A DNA stretch of 22,123 nt from JAQBGV01 sp032128395 (GTDB lineage Bacteria > Planctomycetota > UBA8108 > UBA1146). The translations under genes were made by a program, and so were the position numbers. The stretch spans positions 1 to 22,123 of the forward strand of contig JAQBGV010000162.1 of the NCBI GenBank assembly GCA_032128395.1. Reading direction: 5' to 3'. The first letter of the stretch is position 1; each line of letters begins with the position of its first letter. The notes beneath the pieces were generated by a model. It was not told the DNA's origin and ran no database searches. It was given only the letters and a program-made list of their open reading frames with translations. Shown here in pieces: positions 5,627-14,182 of this stretch.

Positions 5627-6556
5627 GTGAGGACACTCTTGGGCAATTGGCTCGAGGACAATCCGGTGGTGGTCGAATTCGTCCCGCCCCCACGACGGCT
5701 CGGGGAGGACGGTCTCGAACGCCGCTTCCGGCGTCTCGGCCTACTCCTCGAGCAGTTCCCCTTCGCCGCCGTGAACCTCCCCGAGATTCGCGAGGAGCCG
5801 TCCCGGAGCGAGCAAGGGGAGCGAAACACACCGTTCGAGCCCCGGTTCTCGCCTCGGTCGATCGCCCGCGAAATTCGCGAGCGGTTCGGGTGTCCGGCGA
5901 TCGTCAACCACGTCGTCGCCACCCGACCGCGCGATGACCTCTCGGAGTGGCTCCTCGAGGCGACCGAGGACTACGGCATCGAGGACTTCGTCCTGGTCGG
6001 CCCTTCCACGAGCGATGATCGCCCGGTAGGGCCGTCCGTGATCGAGGCGAACGCGATCGCGCGGGAGTGCCTCCCCGCCGGAGTCCGGATCGGAAACATC
6101 TGCATCCCCGGCCGGCACGCGCGGGGAGTCGACGAGGCGGAACGGATGGAGGCCAAGGCGGTCTCCGGGGCAGATTTCTTCACCAGCCAGATTCTGTATC
6201 ACGCCACCCCGTGCCAGTTGCTCCTCGACGACCTAGCCGAGCGCTCTCCGCGAGCGTCCCAGACCCCGCTCTTGATCAGCCTCTGCCCGCTCCGCAGCAA
6301 GGAGAGTATCTCCTTCCTGCGGTGGCTCGGCGTCGAGCTGGACCAGCGGACCGCCGAGCGGCTCTCGGTCGACCGAGAACACGTCCTCGAACGTTCGATC
6401 GAGCACCTTCTCGGGATCTGGCAGCGAATTCGTGCTCACGCCCGCGAGCGACGGATCGCACTCCCCCTCGGGCTCAACATCGCTCCAGTCGGGCCGATGC
6501 CGCACCGCGCGACGATCTCGCTCGCTCGCTCACTCGCCAAGATCCCATCGGAGTAG
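5627..6556 (+). CDS. Methylenetetrahydrofolate reductase-like protein (divergent MetF family)
   Basis: This 309-residue protein has the outline of the MTHFR TIM barrel: VVVEFVPPP (14-22) with Glu17 in the place of the catalytic Glu of MetF, FAAVNLPEI (46-54), PAIVNHVVATR (90-100), GIEDFVLVGPS (117-127), then RIGNICIPGRH (154-164) and KAVSGADFFTSQ (177-188) with the conserved Gln188. The strand that normally ends in RGD before the folate site ends here in VGPS, so the Asp that contacts folate is missing. Family membership is fairly sure; the reaction is not. MTHFR makes 5-methyl-THF for methionine synthesis, but this one may act on another C1 carrier or be flavin-independent. The start is GTG at 5627 with only a weak GGGAAG upstream. 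A TTG at 5639 preceded by GAGG is an alternative. A small inverted repeat CGCAC/GTGCG (5601-5620) lies in the 34-nt gap after sodA. Confidence 0.65.
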   Translation: MRTLLGNWLEDNPVVVEFVPPPRRLGEDGLERRFRRLGLLLEQFPFAAVNLPEIREEPSRSEQGERNTPFEPRFSPRSIAREIRERFGCPAIVNHVVATRPRDDLSEWLLEATEDYGIEDFVLVGPSTSDDRPVGPSVIEANAIARECLPAGVRIGNICIPGRHARGVDEAERMEAKAVSGADFFTSQILYHATPCQLLLDDLAERSPRASQTPLLISLCPLRSKESISFLRWLGVELDQRTAERLSVDREHVLERSIEHLLGIWQRIRAHARERRIALPLGLNIAPVGPMPHRATISLARSLAKIPSE

Positions 6557-6557
6557 C

Positions 6558-6596
6558 GATCTCCCACGATCGGAGATCCGGATCCGAGGGTCCCTC
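6558..6596 (+). terminator. Possible hairpin terminator after the MTHFR-like gene
   Basis: GATCTCC (6558-6564) and GGAGATC (6572-6578) form a perfect seven-base stem with a seven-base loop that begins one base after the TAG stop. A second small inverted repeat, GAGGGTCCCTC (6586-6596), follows. There is no T-run, so factor-independent termination is uncertain; the hairpin may only protect the transcript end. Confidence 0.4.
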
Positions 6597-6649
6597 AATC
6601 TGCCGCGGCGAAACACGCTGCAAACTTCGGTATCCGGGTCGAGATCACC

Positions 6650-6678
6650 TTTCCCTCGATGCGAGCCCATTCTAGAAT
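6650..6678 (+). promoter_or_regulatory. Probable promoter of the nuo operon
   Basis: TAGAAT (6673-6678) matches five of six -10 bases and stands out in GC-rich DNA. The best -35 at 17 bases is TTTCCC (6650-6655), which is weak and may mean that an activator helps. Transcription would start near 6685, leaving a leader of about 144 nt before nuoA. Confidence 0.45.
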
Positions 6679-6709
6679 CTTCGTGTTCATAGGGGTGTGG
6701 ACACGGTTT

Positions 6710-6766
6710 CCCGGAGAGTGATTCCGGGCCTCCGAAAGGGGGATTGCGCGGCCTCCCGTCGGGGCC
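6710..6766 (+). promoter_or_regulatory. Run of small hairpins in the nuoA leader
   Basis: CCCGGA / TCCGGG (6710-6715 and 6723-6728) is a perfect six-base stem. CCTCC-GAAA-GGGGG (6729-6742) is a five-pair stem with a GNRA-type tetraloop. GGC..CCC / GGG.GCC (6750-6766) is a third, bulged stem. They stand in series inside the predicted untranslated leader. The role is unknown. Confidence 0.35.
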
Positions 6767-6828
6767 GAGTCTCCCGCGCCCCTGGTGCGACTCCATCGAG
6801 GGCCCAGCGACTGCGAGGAGCCATTCGG

Positions 6829-7208
6829 ATGTTCTGTCTCGCCGAGGTCACTGGCGCGGTGGTGAGCCCCCAGCTCTTCGGGTTCGTGCTCTACGCAGGC
6901 GCGGCTCTGGCGGTCGGCGTCGTCCTGCTCGTCCTCAGCGAACTGCTCGGCCCCCGTCGGCACGACCCCGAGAAACTCACCACCTACGAATGCGGTGTGC
7001 CCCTCTTCGACTCCGCGCGAGAGCCGTTCACGATCAAGTTCTACCTGATCGCCATCCTCTTCATCCTGTTCGACATCGAAACCGTTTTCCTGATCCCGTA
7101 CGCCGTCATCTACAAACAACTCGGCATGGTCGGTTTGTTCGAGATGGCAGTCTTCCTGCTCGTGCTCGCCGGTGGTCTCGCGTACTGCTGGCGGAGAGGA
7201 GCGCTCGA

Positions 7209-7218
<10 letters not shown>
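6829..7218 (+). CDS. nuoA: NADH-quinone oxidoreductase subunit A
   Basis: NuoA is a small membrane subunit at the hinge between the membrane arm and the quinone site of complex I. The 129 residues hold three membrane segments (about 16-36, 68-88 and 96-116). The signature YECGVPLFDSAREPFTIKF is followed by LFILFDIETVFLIPYA, with the acidic residues typical of the family. I chose the ATG at 6829 because GAGGAG lies eight bases upstream and the length is then normal. A GTG at 6697 would add 44 Arg/Ala-rich residues not found in NuoA. It opens the operon; the stop overlaps the nuoB start by ten bases, so translation of the two is probably coupled. Confidence 0.95.
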
Positions 7219-7700
<482 letters not shown>

Positions 7701-7702
7701 CC

Positions 7703-8344
7703 GTGTCCGCCCCGCACTCCTCGGCCGAAGGCCACGCGCCTCAGCACCCGGTTCGGGCCGCGCTCCCCCCCGCCCTTGCGGACAGCATCATCGACGAGGT
7801 CACCCACGGGCATCAGACCGGGCTGTTCGTCCGGACCCCCGACCAGCGCCCCATCCTCGAACACTTGCGGCTCGCTCAGGGGTTCGAGTTCCTCAAGGAC
7901 GTGACCGCGATCGACCTCCTCGGCCGCGATGCCCTGGAGCGCTTCCAGGTCGTCTATGTCCTCTGTCGAATCACCGATCAGACCACGATCCGCCTCCACG
8001 CCTGGCTCCCGGAAGAGGTCGAGTCGGTTCCGAGTGTCGTCGACCTCTGGGACTCGGCCCGGTGGGGTGAGCGGGAGACCCACGACATGTTCGGGATCGT
8101 CTTCGACGGCAATCCCGATCTTCGCCGACTGCTGATGCCGGAGGATTTCCCGGCGTTCCCGCTGCTCAAGGACTACCCCCTCACCGGACAGGGGGAACGC
8201 CGCCAGTTCCCGCTCGTGCGCCCGCGTGGCGCTGAGATGGTCGAAGAGGCACCCGGCCCCTACCCGGTCTCGATCGGCCGGGGGATGCACACCCCCGAGT
8301 ACATCGAGGAGGTCAAGCGTGAGTCCAAGCCGCGGGAAGAGTAG
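7703..8344 (+). CDS. nuoC: NADH-quinone oxidoreductase subunit C
   Basis: NuoC (213 residues) belongs to the peripheral arm and packs against NuoD near the quinone cavity. The family signature is clear: ERETHDMFGIVFDGNPDLR, then RRLLMPEDFPAFPLLKDYPL. The first 30 residues or so are a loose, His/Ala/Pro-rich extension. The GTG at 7703 is preferred because GGGAGG (7692-7697) lies five bases ahead; another GTG at 7697 is in frame but sits on that site. NuoC and NuoD are separate proteins here, unlike the fused NuoCD of enterobacteria. The end of the gene overlaps the nuoD start by 26 nt. Confidence 0.95.
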   Translation: MSAPHSSAEGHAPQHPVRAALPPALADSIIDEVTHGHQTGLFVRTPDQRPILEHLRLAQGFEFLKDVTAIDLLGRDALERFQVVYVLCRITDQTTIRLHAWLPEEVESVPSVVDLWDSARWGERETHDMFGIVFDGNPDLRRLLMPEDFPAFPLLKDYPLTGQGERRQFPLVRPRGAEMVEEAPGPYPVSIGRGMHTPEYIEEVKRESKPREE

Positions 8345-9635
8345 CTCCCTCAGATTCGCGGGCGGGACCCCGGTCCCGAGCGCCGCAACTCTGGAGAGGG
8401 AGTTCGCCGCCGGTGCCCGGCCCGGTCATCATCAGAACATCTTCGAGGTCGAAGATGAGGGGTCTCAGCGCCTCGTGATGAATTTCGGGCCGCAGCACCC
8501 CGCGACCCACGGCACCCTAAGGAATATCTTCACGCTCGATGGCGAGACGATCGTCGAAGCGGACGTGGAGATCGGCTACCTCCATACCGGCTTCGAGAAG
8601 CTCGGCGAGGGGATGACGTACCAGCAGTGGGTCACCGTCACCGATCGGATGAACTACCTGTCGGCGATGAACAACAACGTCGGCTACGCGGTCGCCGTCG
8701 AGGAGCTCCTCGGGATCGAAGTGCCTCCCCGGTGCCAGGCCCTCCGCGTGATCCTCTGCGAGCTCTCCCGCATCGCCGACCACGTGCTCTGCGTCGGCCT
8801 GCAGGGGATGGATCTCGGGGCCTTCAGCGTGATGCTCTGGGCCTTCGAGAAGCGCGAGTTGGTGTACGACATCATCGAGGCGGTCTGCGGCGCGCGTCTG
8901 ACCACTTCCTGGACCCGCATCGGCGGGATCATCCGAGATGTCCCGGAGTTCTTTCCCGACCTGGTCTACCAATTCCTCGACGAGTTCCCGAAGCTCCACA
9001 AGGAGATCCACCTGATGCTGTCGGGGAACCGGATCTTCAAGGACCGCGTGCAGGGGGTCGGCGTGGTGAGCCGGGAGCAGGCGCTGAGCTGGGGGATCTC
9101 GGGACCGATCGCCCGCGCCAGTGGCCTCGATCTGGACGTGCGGCGTGACCGACCGTACCTCGGCTACGACCAATACCGATTCGAAGTGCCGGTGCACCCG
9201 GACGGCGACTCGTGGGCGCGGTATCTGCAGCGGATGGCGGAGATCGAACAGTCCCTCGAGATCATCCGACAGGCGATGGCCACCCTCCCCACCGGCCCGG
9301 TGGTCCACGAGGACTTCAAGACATCGCTCCCGACGAAACACAACGTCCACACCGACATGGAATCACTGATCCATCACTTCAAGCTGGTGATGCTCGGCCA
9401 CGGGATCCGCCCCAAAGAGAACGCGATGCTCTATTCCTCGACCGAGGCCCCGTGCGGGGAACTCGGGTTCTTCATCGTCTCGGATGGCAGCGATACGGCG
9501 TGGCGGATCCGGATCCGTCCCCCCTCGCTCTACAACTACGCCATATTCCCGCGCATCGCCGAGGGGATCATGCTCTCGGACTCGGTGGCGATCCTCTCGA
9601 GTTTCCACATCATCGCAGGGGAGCTGGACCGGTAG
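8319..9635 (+). CDS. nuoD: NADH-quinone oxidoreductase subunit D
   Basis: NuoD (438 residues) is the 49-kDa-type subunit that, with NuoB, forms the quinone-binding cavity; it descends from the large subunit of NiFe hydrogenases. Signatures include MNFGPQHPATHGT, EIGYLHTGFEKLGEG, TDRMNYLSAM and, at the C-terminus, APCGELGFFIVSDGS and RPPSLYN. The GTG at 8319, inside the end of nuoC, has GAGGAGG (8306-8312) six bases upstream and is the best start. This leaves an N-terminal extension of about 50 residues rich in Ser/Arg/Gly before the conserved part begins near EVEDEGSQRLVMNFG. The in-frame region upstream of 8319 is only the overlapping nuoC. nuoE follows two bases after the stop. Confidence 0.96.
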   Translation: MSPSRGKSSSLRFAGGTPVPSAATLEREFAAGARPGHHQNIFEVEDEGSQRLVMNFGPQHPATHGTLRNIFTLDGETIVEADVEIGYLHTGFEKLGEGMTYQQWVTVTDRMNYLSAMNNNVGYAVAVEELLGIEVPPRCQALRVILCELSRIADHVLCVGLQGMDLGAFSVMLWAFEKRELVYDIIEAVCGARLTTSWTRIGGIIRDVPEFFPDLVYQFLDEFPKLHKEIHLMLSGNRIFKDRVQGVGVVSREQALSWGISGPIARASGLDLDVRRDRPYLGYDQYRFEVPVHPDGDSWARYLQRMAEIEQSLEIIRQAMATLPTGPVVHEDFKTSLPTKHNVHTDMESLIHHFKLVMLGHGIRPKENAMLYSSTEAPCGELGFFIVSDGSDTAWRIRIRPPSLYNYAIFPRIAEGIMLSDSVAILSSFHIIAGELDR

Positions 9636-9637
9636 CC

Positions 9638-10162
9638 ATGAGCGATCTCAAGTTCTCCGAATCGGGGAGGAAGAAATACGAGTGGTTGCTCACCCGGTAT
9701 CCGGAGAAGCAAGCGGTGCTGCTGCCCGCGCTTCGGATCGCCGAGGAGGAGTTCGGAGAGCTCGGACTCCCCGAGATGAAGTACGTCGCGAATCTGCTGG
9801 GGATCTCTCCCTCGCGCGTGTTCGGTGTGGTGACCTTCTACACCCACTTCCGTCGCGCGGGGACCGGCAAGTTCCACATCCAGGTGTGTAGCACACTCTC
9901 CTGCGCGCTCCGCGGCTCCCAAGATGTGGTCGATCACATCGCCGGACGTCTCGGGATCGAGTGCGGTGAGACCACCGAGGATGGGCTGTTCACCCTGACC
10001 AAGGTCGAGTGCCTCGGCTCCTGCGACACCGCTCCGATGTTCCAGCTGAACGACGACTACCACGAGAGCCTGACCATCGAGGACGTCGACCGGATCATCG
10101 ATGACTGCCGGAACGGGTCCGGGAAGAACGGTGCCTCCGGGAAGAACGGGGGCTCGGCATGA
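9638..10162 (+). CDS. nuoE: NADH-quinone oxidoreductase subunit E
   Basis: NuoE (174 residues) holds the off-path [2Fe-2S] cluster N1a in the NADH-dehydrogenase module. The four Cys ligands are Cys84 and Cys89 in QVCSTLSCALRG and Cys125 and Cys129 in VECLGSCDTAP, the normal thioredoxin-like arrangement. The N-terminal helical part includes ISPSRVFGVVTFYTHF. The last 16 residues are a flexible Gly/Asn/Lys/Ser tail made by an 18-base tandem repeat (10118-10149). The ATG at 9638 follows the nuoD stop by two bases, with a weak GGGAG 14 bases upstream, so it may rely on coupled translation. The stop overlaps the nuoF start in ATGA. Confidence 0.96.
   Translation: MSDLKFSESGRKKYEWLLTRYPEKQAVLLPALRIAEEEFGELGLPEMKYVANLLGISPSRVFGVVTFYTHFRRAGTGKFHIQVCSTLSCALRGSQDVVDHIAGRLGIECGETTEDGLFTLTKVECLGSCDTAPMFQLNDDYHESLTIEDVDRIIDDCRNGSGKNGASGKNGGSA
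10118..10149 (+). repeat. Short tandem repeat encoding the NuoE tail
   Basis: TCCGGGAAGAACGG occurs at 10118-10131 and again at 10136-10149 with an 18-base period. It encodes SGKNGA followed by SGKNGG. It looks like a recent duplication inside the unconserved C-terminal tail of nuoE. Confidence 0.7.
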
Positions 10163-11472
10163 GCTTCGAGAAGTTCTTCACAAAGTACCTGCATGAACCG
10201 GACTGCCACACCCTCGACTTCTACAAGAAGAACTACCAGGGATACCAGGGCGCTCGCAAGGCGCTCCACGAGTGGGAGCCGGACGCATTGATCGATGAGG
10301 TGAAGGCCTCGAACCTGCGCGGCCGCGGCGGCGCCGGGTTCCCGACCGGGGTGAAGTGGGGCTTCGTCCCGAAGAAGACCGACAAGCCGAAGTACCTCGC
10401 GATCAACGCCGACGAATCGGAACCCGGCACCTTCAAGGACCGGGTGATCATGGAGAAGAACCCGCACCAGCTCCTCGAGGGGATCATCATCAACTCTTGG
10501 GCGGTCGGGATTCACGACGCGTACATCTACATCCGGGGGGAGTACGTCTTCGCGACGCGTCGCCTCGAGCGGGCGATCGAAGAGGCGTACCAGGACGGAA
10601 TCCTCGGTGAGAAGACGCTCGGCAAGGACTTCCGCCTCGATGTGACGGTGCACCGCGGCGCGGGCGCGTACATCTGCGGCGAGGAGACCGGCATGCTCAC
10701 CTCGCTCGAAGGGGAGCGTGGGCTGCCGAAGTTGAAGCCGCCGTTCCCGGCGGTCGAAGGGCTCTGGCACTGCCCCACCGTGGTGCAGAACGTCGAAACC
10801 GTCGCGAACCTGCCGCTGATCCTGGAGATCGGCTCAGCGGCGTACAAGCAGATCGGCCCCGAAGCGAGCCCGGGTCCCAAGCTGTACTGCGTGAGTGGTC
10901 ACGTCGAGCGCCCCGGCACGATCGAAGCTCCGATGGGGGTCAATCTCCTCACCCTGATCAACGAACACTGCGGCGGGGTGTGGAAGGGACGCAAACTGAA
11001 GGCGGTGATCCCCGGGGGGTCCTCCGCGCACGTGCTGCATGCGAGGGAGTGCGACGTCGCGATGGACATCGAGTCCCTCGCCGCCGCGGGCACCATGCTC
11101 GGTTCGGCCGGGGTGATCGTGATGGACGATCAGACTTGCATGGTGAATGCGCTGCTCAACATCATGCGCTTCTACCACCACGAGTCGTGCGGCCAGTGCA
11201 CGCCCTGTCGCGAGGGCACCGGCTGGCTCGAGAAGATCGTGCACCGGATCGCGTACGGACACGGCCAACTCGAGGATCTCGCCCTCATCGACAGCGTCTG
11301 CGACCGGATGGTCGGGAAGACGATCTGCGTCCTCGCCGATGCGGCGGCGTTCCCCGCTTGGTCGTTCATCGAGAAGTTCCGCGACGAGTTCGTCCACTGC
11401 ATCGAGCACGGCGGGAGCCCCGAGGTGAAGAAGCGTCACCCCAAGCGGGTGGGAGGTGGGCTCCGTGTCTGA
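10159..11472 (+). CDS. nuoF: NADH-quinone oxidoreductase subunit F (NADH- and FMN-binding)
   Basis: NuoF (437 residues) binds NADH and FMN and starts the electron path through [4Fe-4S] cluster N3. Nucleotide-binding motifs are LRGRGGAGFPTGVKW (53-67) and GAGAYICGEETGMLTSLEG (167-185), with NADESEPGTFKDR between them. N3 ligands are Cys344, Cys347 and Cys350 in ESCGQCTPCREGTGW and Cys390 in KTICVLADAAAFP. The length is normal. The ATG overlaps the nuoE stop (ATGA) with a G-run about eight bases upstream. Together with NuoE and NuoG it shows that this complex oxidises NADH, unlike the 11-subunit forms that lack these three. The C-terminus overlaps the nuoG start by eight bases. Confidence 0.97.
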   Translation: MSFEKFFTKYLHEPDCHTLDFYKKNYQGYQGARKALHEWEPDALIDEVKASNLRGRGGAGFPTGVKWGFVPKKTDKPKYLAINADESEPGTFKDRVIMEKNPHQLLEGIIINSWAVGIHDAYIYIRGEYVFATRRLERAIEEAYQDGILGEKTLGKDFRLDVTVHRGAGAYICGEETGMLTSLEGERGLPKLKPPFPAVEGLWHCPTVVQNVETVANLPLILEIGSAAYKQIGPEASPGPKLYCVSGHVERPGTIEAPMGVNLLTLINEHCGGVWKGRKLKAVIPGGSSAHVLHARECDVAMDIESLAAAGTMLGSAGVIVMDDQTCMVNALLNIMRFYHHESCGQCTPCREGTGWLEKIVHRIAYGHGQLEDLALIDSVCDRMVGKTICVLADAAAFPAWSFIEKFRDEFVHCIEHGGSPEVKKRHPKRVGGGLRV

Positions 11473-13111
11473 TCCGCAAGCATCGGATCCGCAGAAGGTC
11501 GTCCACTGGCTCCTCGACGGGAAGCCGGTCGAGAACCCGGCGGGGATGACGATCTACGAGGCCGCGAGGTCGCACGACGTGGAGATCCCGAACTTTTGCT
11601 ACCACCCCGGCCTGACCATCGCCGGCAACTGTCGGATTTGCATGGTCGAGACGAACCGTTCGAAGAAGCCCGTGATCAGCTGCTCGGAGCGGATCTCGGA
11701 AGGGCTCGAGGTCCAGACCCAGAGCGAGATGGCGGTCACGTCCCGGAATTCCGTGATGGAGTTCCAGCTGATCAACCACCCCCTCGACTGTCCGGTCTGC
11801 GACAAAGCCGGCGAGTGCGTGCTTCAGGATCACTCCTTCAGTCATGGTCCCGACCGCAGCCGGTTCGTCGAGGACAAGAACATCCGTCACACCAAGGAAC
11901 TCGGCCCCACGATCGACATCTGGGGGAACCGGTGCATCGTCTGCACCCGCTGCGTGCGCTTCTGCGACGAAATCTCCGGCTCGAGCGAACTTTGCGTCGT
12001 CGAGCGCGGGGACCGTTCGGTGGTCGACATCTTCCCCGGCGTGCCGATCGACAACCCGCTCGCGGGCAACGTCGTCGACATCTGCCCGGTGGGCGCGCTG
12101 ATCTCGAACGACTTCAAGTTCGAGGCGCGCATCTGGAACATGAAGAAGACCGACTCGCTCTGCGGCGGCTGTGCGCGCGGATGCAACGTCGAGGTGCAGT
12201 CGCTCGATGGGTTCGTCAAGCGACTCGTCCCCCGCGAGAACCCGCAAGTGAACCAGTGGTGGATCTGCGATGAGGGTCGGTACGACTACCGCTATCTGCT
12301 CGCGAACGATCGCGTGACCGAGTGCTCGCTCGACGGAACGACCGTCGACGACCGCACCGCCCACGAGACCCTGGCCTCTTGGCTCGGGGAGTCGGGGCTG
12401 GGGAAAGCGGGGGGCACGCTCGGGATCCTGGTCGATCCGTACCTCACCTGCGAGGAGGCGTTCCTCGTCGGAGAGATCGCGGCGAAGCTCCCCGGGACGA
12501 TCCTCGGGGGATGGCGCTCGGCGGACGGACTCGCCCAGAGTTTCCCCGGACACTTCACGATCTCGGGAGAGAAGTCCCCGAACCGTCTCGGCGTCGAGGC
12601 CGTACTCGGCCGCGAGGTCTTCGGCTCCGAGGGCGCCGCCCTTCGCGCCGCCCTCGCCGGCGGGGAAGTGGCGACGCTGCTCGTGTTCGCCGGCTTCCCT
12701 CACCCCGATCTCGACGACAGTTGGACCTCTGCGGTCGCGAGTGCGCCTCGCCGCGCGGTATTTGCCCTGCGCTCGGGGCCGACCACCGAAGGCGCCGCTC
12801 TCGTCCTCCCCGGCTCGAGTCCCTTCGAGAAGGAAGGGACCTGGGTGAACGAGGATGGATTCCTGCAGCGCGTGCGCAGTTACATCGCCCCGGGCGCCAC
12901 GGAATGGGGTCACGATCTCCAACGGCTCCAGGCGGTGATGCGCGGGGCGGGGCTGCGGTCGAAGAGTCTCTCCCCCGCCGCGATCTTCCGCGAACTCTCC
13001 GAATCGAAGACCCCCTTCGCCGGACTCTCCCACACCGCGCTCCCCCCGCACGGAGCCCCGCTCCCGGGATTCTCCCGCGTGGCCGTCGGGAGTGAGGGGA
13101 ACGCCGGATGA
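11465..13111 (+). CDS. nuoG: NADH-quinone oxidoreductase subunit G (short form with N7 cluster motif)
   Basis: NuoG carries several Fe-S clusters. Ligands for [2Fe-2S] N1b are Cys45, Cys56, Cys59 and Cys73. Those for the His-ligated N5 are His105, Cys109, Cys112 and Cys118. Those for N4 are Cys157, Cys160, Cys163 and Cys207. A further CxxCxxxCx27C set (Cys233, 236, 240, 268) matches the extra N7 cluster known from E. coli and Thermus. The rest is a reduced molybdopterin-oxidoreductase-like domain: 548 residues in total, against about 690-910 in well-studied NuoG. The stop overlaps the nuoH start and the reading frame is clean, so the short form is natural and not a frameshift. I prefer the GTG at 11465 because GGGAGG lies eight bases ahead; the GTG at 11456 overlaps that site. 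Confidence 0.93.
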   Translation: MSDPQASDPQKVVHWLLDGKPVENPAGMTIYEAARSHDVEIPNFCYHPGLTIAGNCRICMVETNRSKKPVISCSERISEGLEVQTQSEMAVTSRNSVMEFQLINHPLDCPVCDKAGECVLQDHSFSHGPDRSRFVEDKNIRHTKELGPTIDIWGNRCIVCTRCVRFCDEISGSSELCVVERGDRSVVDIFPGVPIDNPLAGNVVDICPVGALISNDFKFEARIWNMKKTDSLCGGCARGCNVEVQSLDGFVKRLVPRENPQVNQWWICDEGRYDYRYLLANDRVTECSLDGTTVDDRTAHETLASWLGESGLGKAGGTLGILVDPYLTCEEAFLVGEIAAKLPGTILGGWRSADGLAQSFPGHFTISGEKSPNRLGVEAVLGREVFGSEGAALRAALAGGEVATLLVFAGFPHPDLDDSWTSAVASAPRRAVFALRSGPTTEGAALVLPGSSPFEKEGTWVNEDGFLQRVRSYIAPGATEWGHDLQRLQAVMRGAGLRSKSLSPAAIFRELSESKTPFAGLSHTALPPHGAPLPGFSRVAVGSEGNAG

Positions 13112-14160
13112 TGGAGTTCTTCCAGAACGCCTACTTCATCGCCGCGATCAAGGCGATCCTGATCTTCGCAGCGGTGTTGCAGATCGTCCCCGCGCTCGTC
13201 TACTTCGAGCGACGGATCGCCGCGTGGATCCAGGACCGCATCGGCCCGAACCGAGTCGGTCCGGTCGGAGTCCTCCAGCCGCTCGCGGACGTGATCAAGC
13301 TCGCATTCAAGGAGGACATCACCCCCCACGGGGCCGATCGGTGGATCTACACCTTGGCTCCGATGCTGGTCTACGCCCCGGCGATCCTCGCGTTCACGGT
13401 GATCCCGGTCGGCATGGGGCTCGAGGTCGCCCGCTTCGACGTCGGGATCATCTTCCTACTGACGATCAGCGGATTCGGCGTGTACGGGTTGGCGTTCGGC
13501 GGTTGGGCCTCGAACAATAAGTACTCGTTGATCGGTGGGCTGCGCGCTTCGGCCCAGATGATCTCGTACGAGGTCGCGCTCGGCCTCGCGGTGGTCGCCG
13601 TCCTGATGAGGGCCGAGTCGGTCGACCTGCAGCGCATCATCGTCGGCCAATGGGGCGCGGGCACCGAGGGGATCCTGCAGTGGAACCTCTTCCAGCAACC
13701 GCTCGCGGCGATGATCTTCTTGGTGGCGAGCTTCGCCGAGACGAATCGACTCCCCTTCGACCTCCCCGAGTGCGAGGCGGAGCTGGTCGGCGGCTACCAC
13801 ACCGAGTACTCCAGTCTGAAGTTCGCGACGTTCTTCCTCGGGGAGTACGTCGCCATGCTGACGATGTCCGCGCTGATGGTGACCCTCTTCCTCGGGGGGT
13901 GGCACCTCCCTTGGATCGAGTTCAACACCACCGACCCCTCGACCTGGGGCGTCATGCTCAGCGTGTTGATCTTCAGCGGCAAATTGTCACTTCTTCTGTT
14001 CTTCTTCATCTGGGTTCGTTGGACGCTGCCACGCTTCCGGTACGACCAGCTGATGCACCTCGGATGGAAAGTCCTGATTCCTCTGTCACTCGCCAACCTG
14101 GGGCTGACCGCCCTAGCTGGCGTGCTCGAGTGGAGCTGGCTGATCCCGCTCCCCTGGTAG
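13108..14160 (+). CDS. nuoH: NADH-quinone oxidoreductase subunit H
   Basis: NuoH (350 residues) is the membrane subunit that forms the floor of the quinone chamber and links it to the proton path. It has about eight membrane segments. Conserved parts are YFERRIAAWIQDRIGPNRVG (32-51) with the ERR triad, ADVIKLAFKEDITP (60-73), the acidic loop ETNRLPFDLPECEAELVGGY (211-230) followed by HTEYSSLKF, and the RWTLPRFRYDQLM loop near the C-terminus. Most relatives have PEAEAE; here Cys replaces the Ala. The ATG at 13108 overlaps the nuoG stop; GAGGGG lies eight bases upstream. A second ATG directly follows and could also serve. Confidence 0.96.
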   Translation: MMEFFQNAYFIAAIKAILIFAAVLQIVPALVYFERRIAAWIQDRIGPNRVGPVGVLQPLADVIKLAFKEDITPHGADRWIYTLAPMLVYAPAILAFTVIPVGMGLEVARFDVGIIFLLTISGFGVYGLAFGGWASNNKYSLIGGLRASAQMISYEVALGLAVVAVLMRAESVDLQRIIVGQWGAGTEGILQWNLFQQPLAAMIFLVASFAETNRLPFDLPECEAELVGGYHTEYSSLKFATFFLGEYVAMLTMSALMVTLFLGGWHLPWIEFNTTDPSTWGVMLSVLIFSGKLSLLLFFFIWVRWTLPRFRYDQLMHLGWKVLIPLSLANLGLTALAGVLEWSWLIPLPW

Positions 14161-14182
14161 GGAAGCAACGACCGGAGACGTG

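Noticed and set aside
6697..6828. Longer N-terminus for NuoA (GTG at 6697)
   Set aside because: The extra 44 residues are Arg/Ala-rich and absent from the family, and the DNA there is full of hairpins. The ATG at 6829 has GAGGAG at the right distance.
11366..13051. Minus-strand open frame of 561 codons under nuoG
   Set aside because: It is antisense to a subunit with all its Fe-S ligands and shows no family motif; it is a shadow of GC-rich codon use.
11465..13111. A frameshift or truncation in nuoG
   Set aside because: The frame is continuous, the end overlaps the nuoH start with a good ribosome site, and the last residues do not continue in another frame as NuoG-like sequence.
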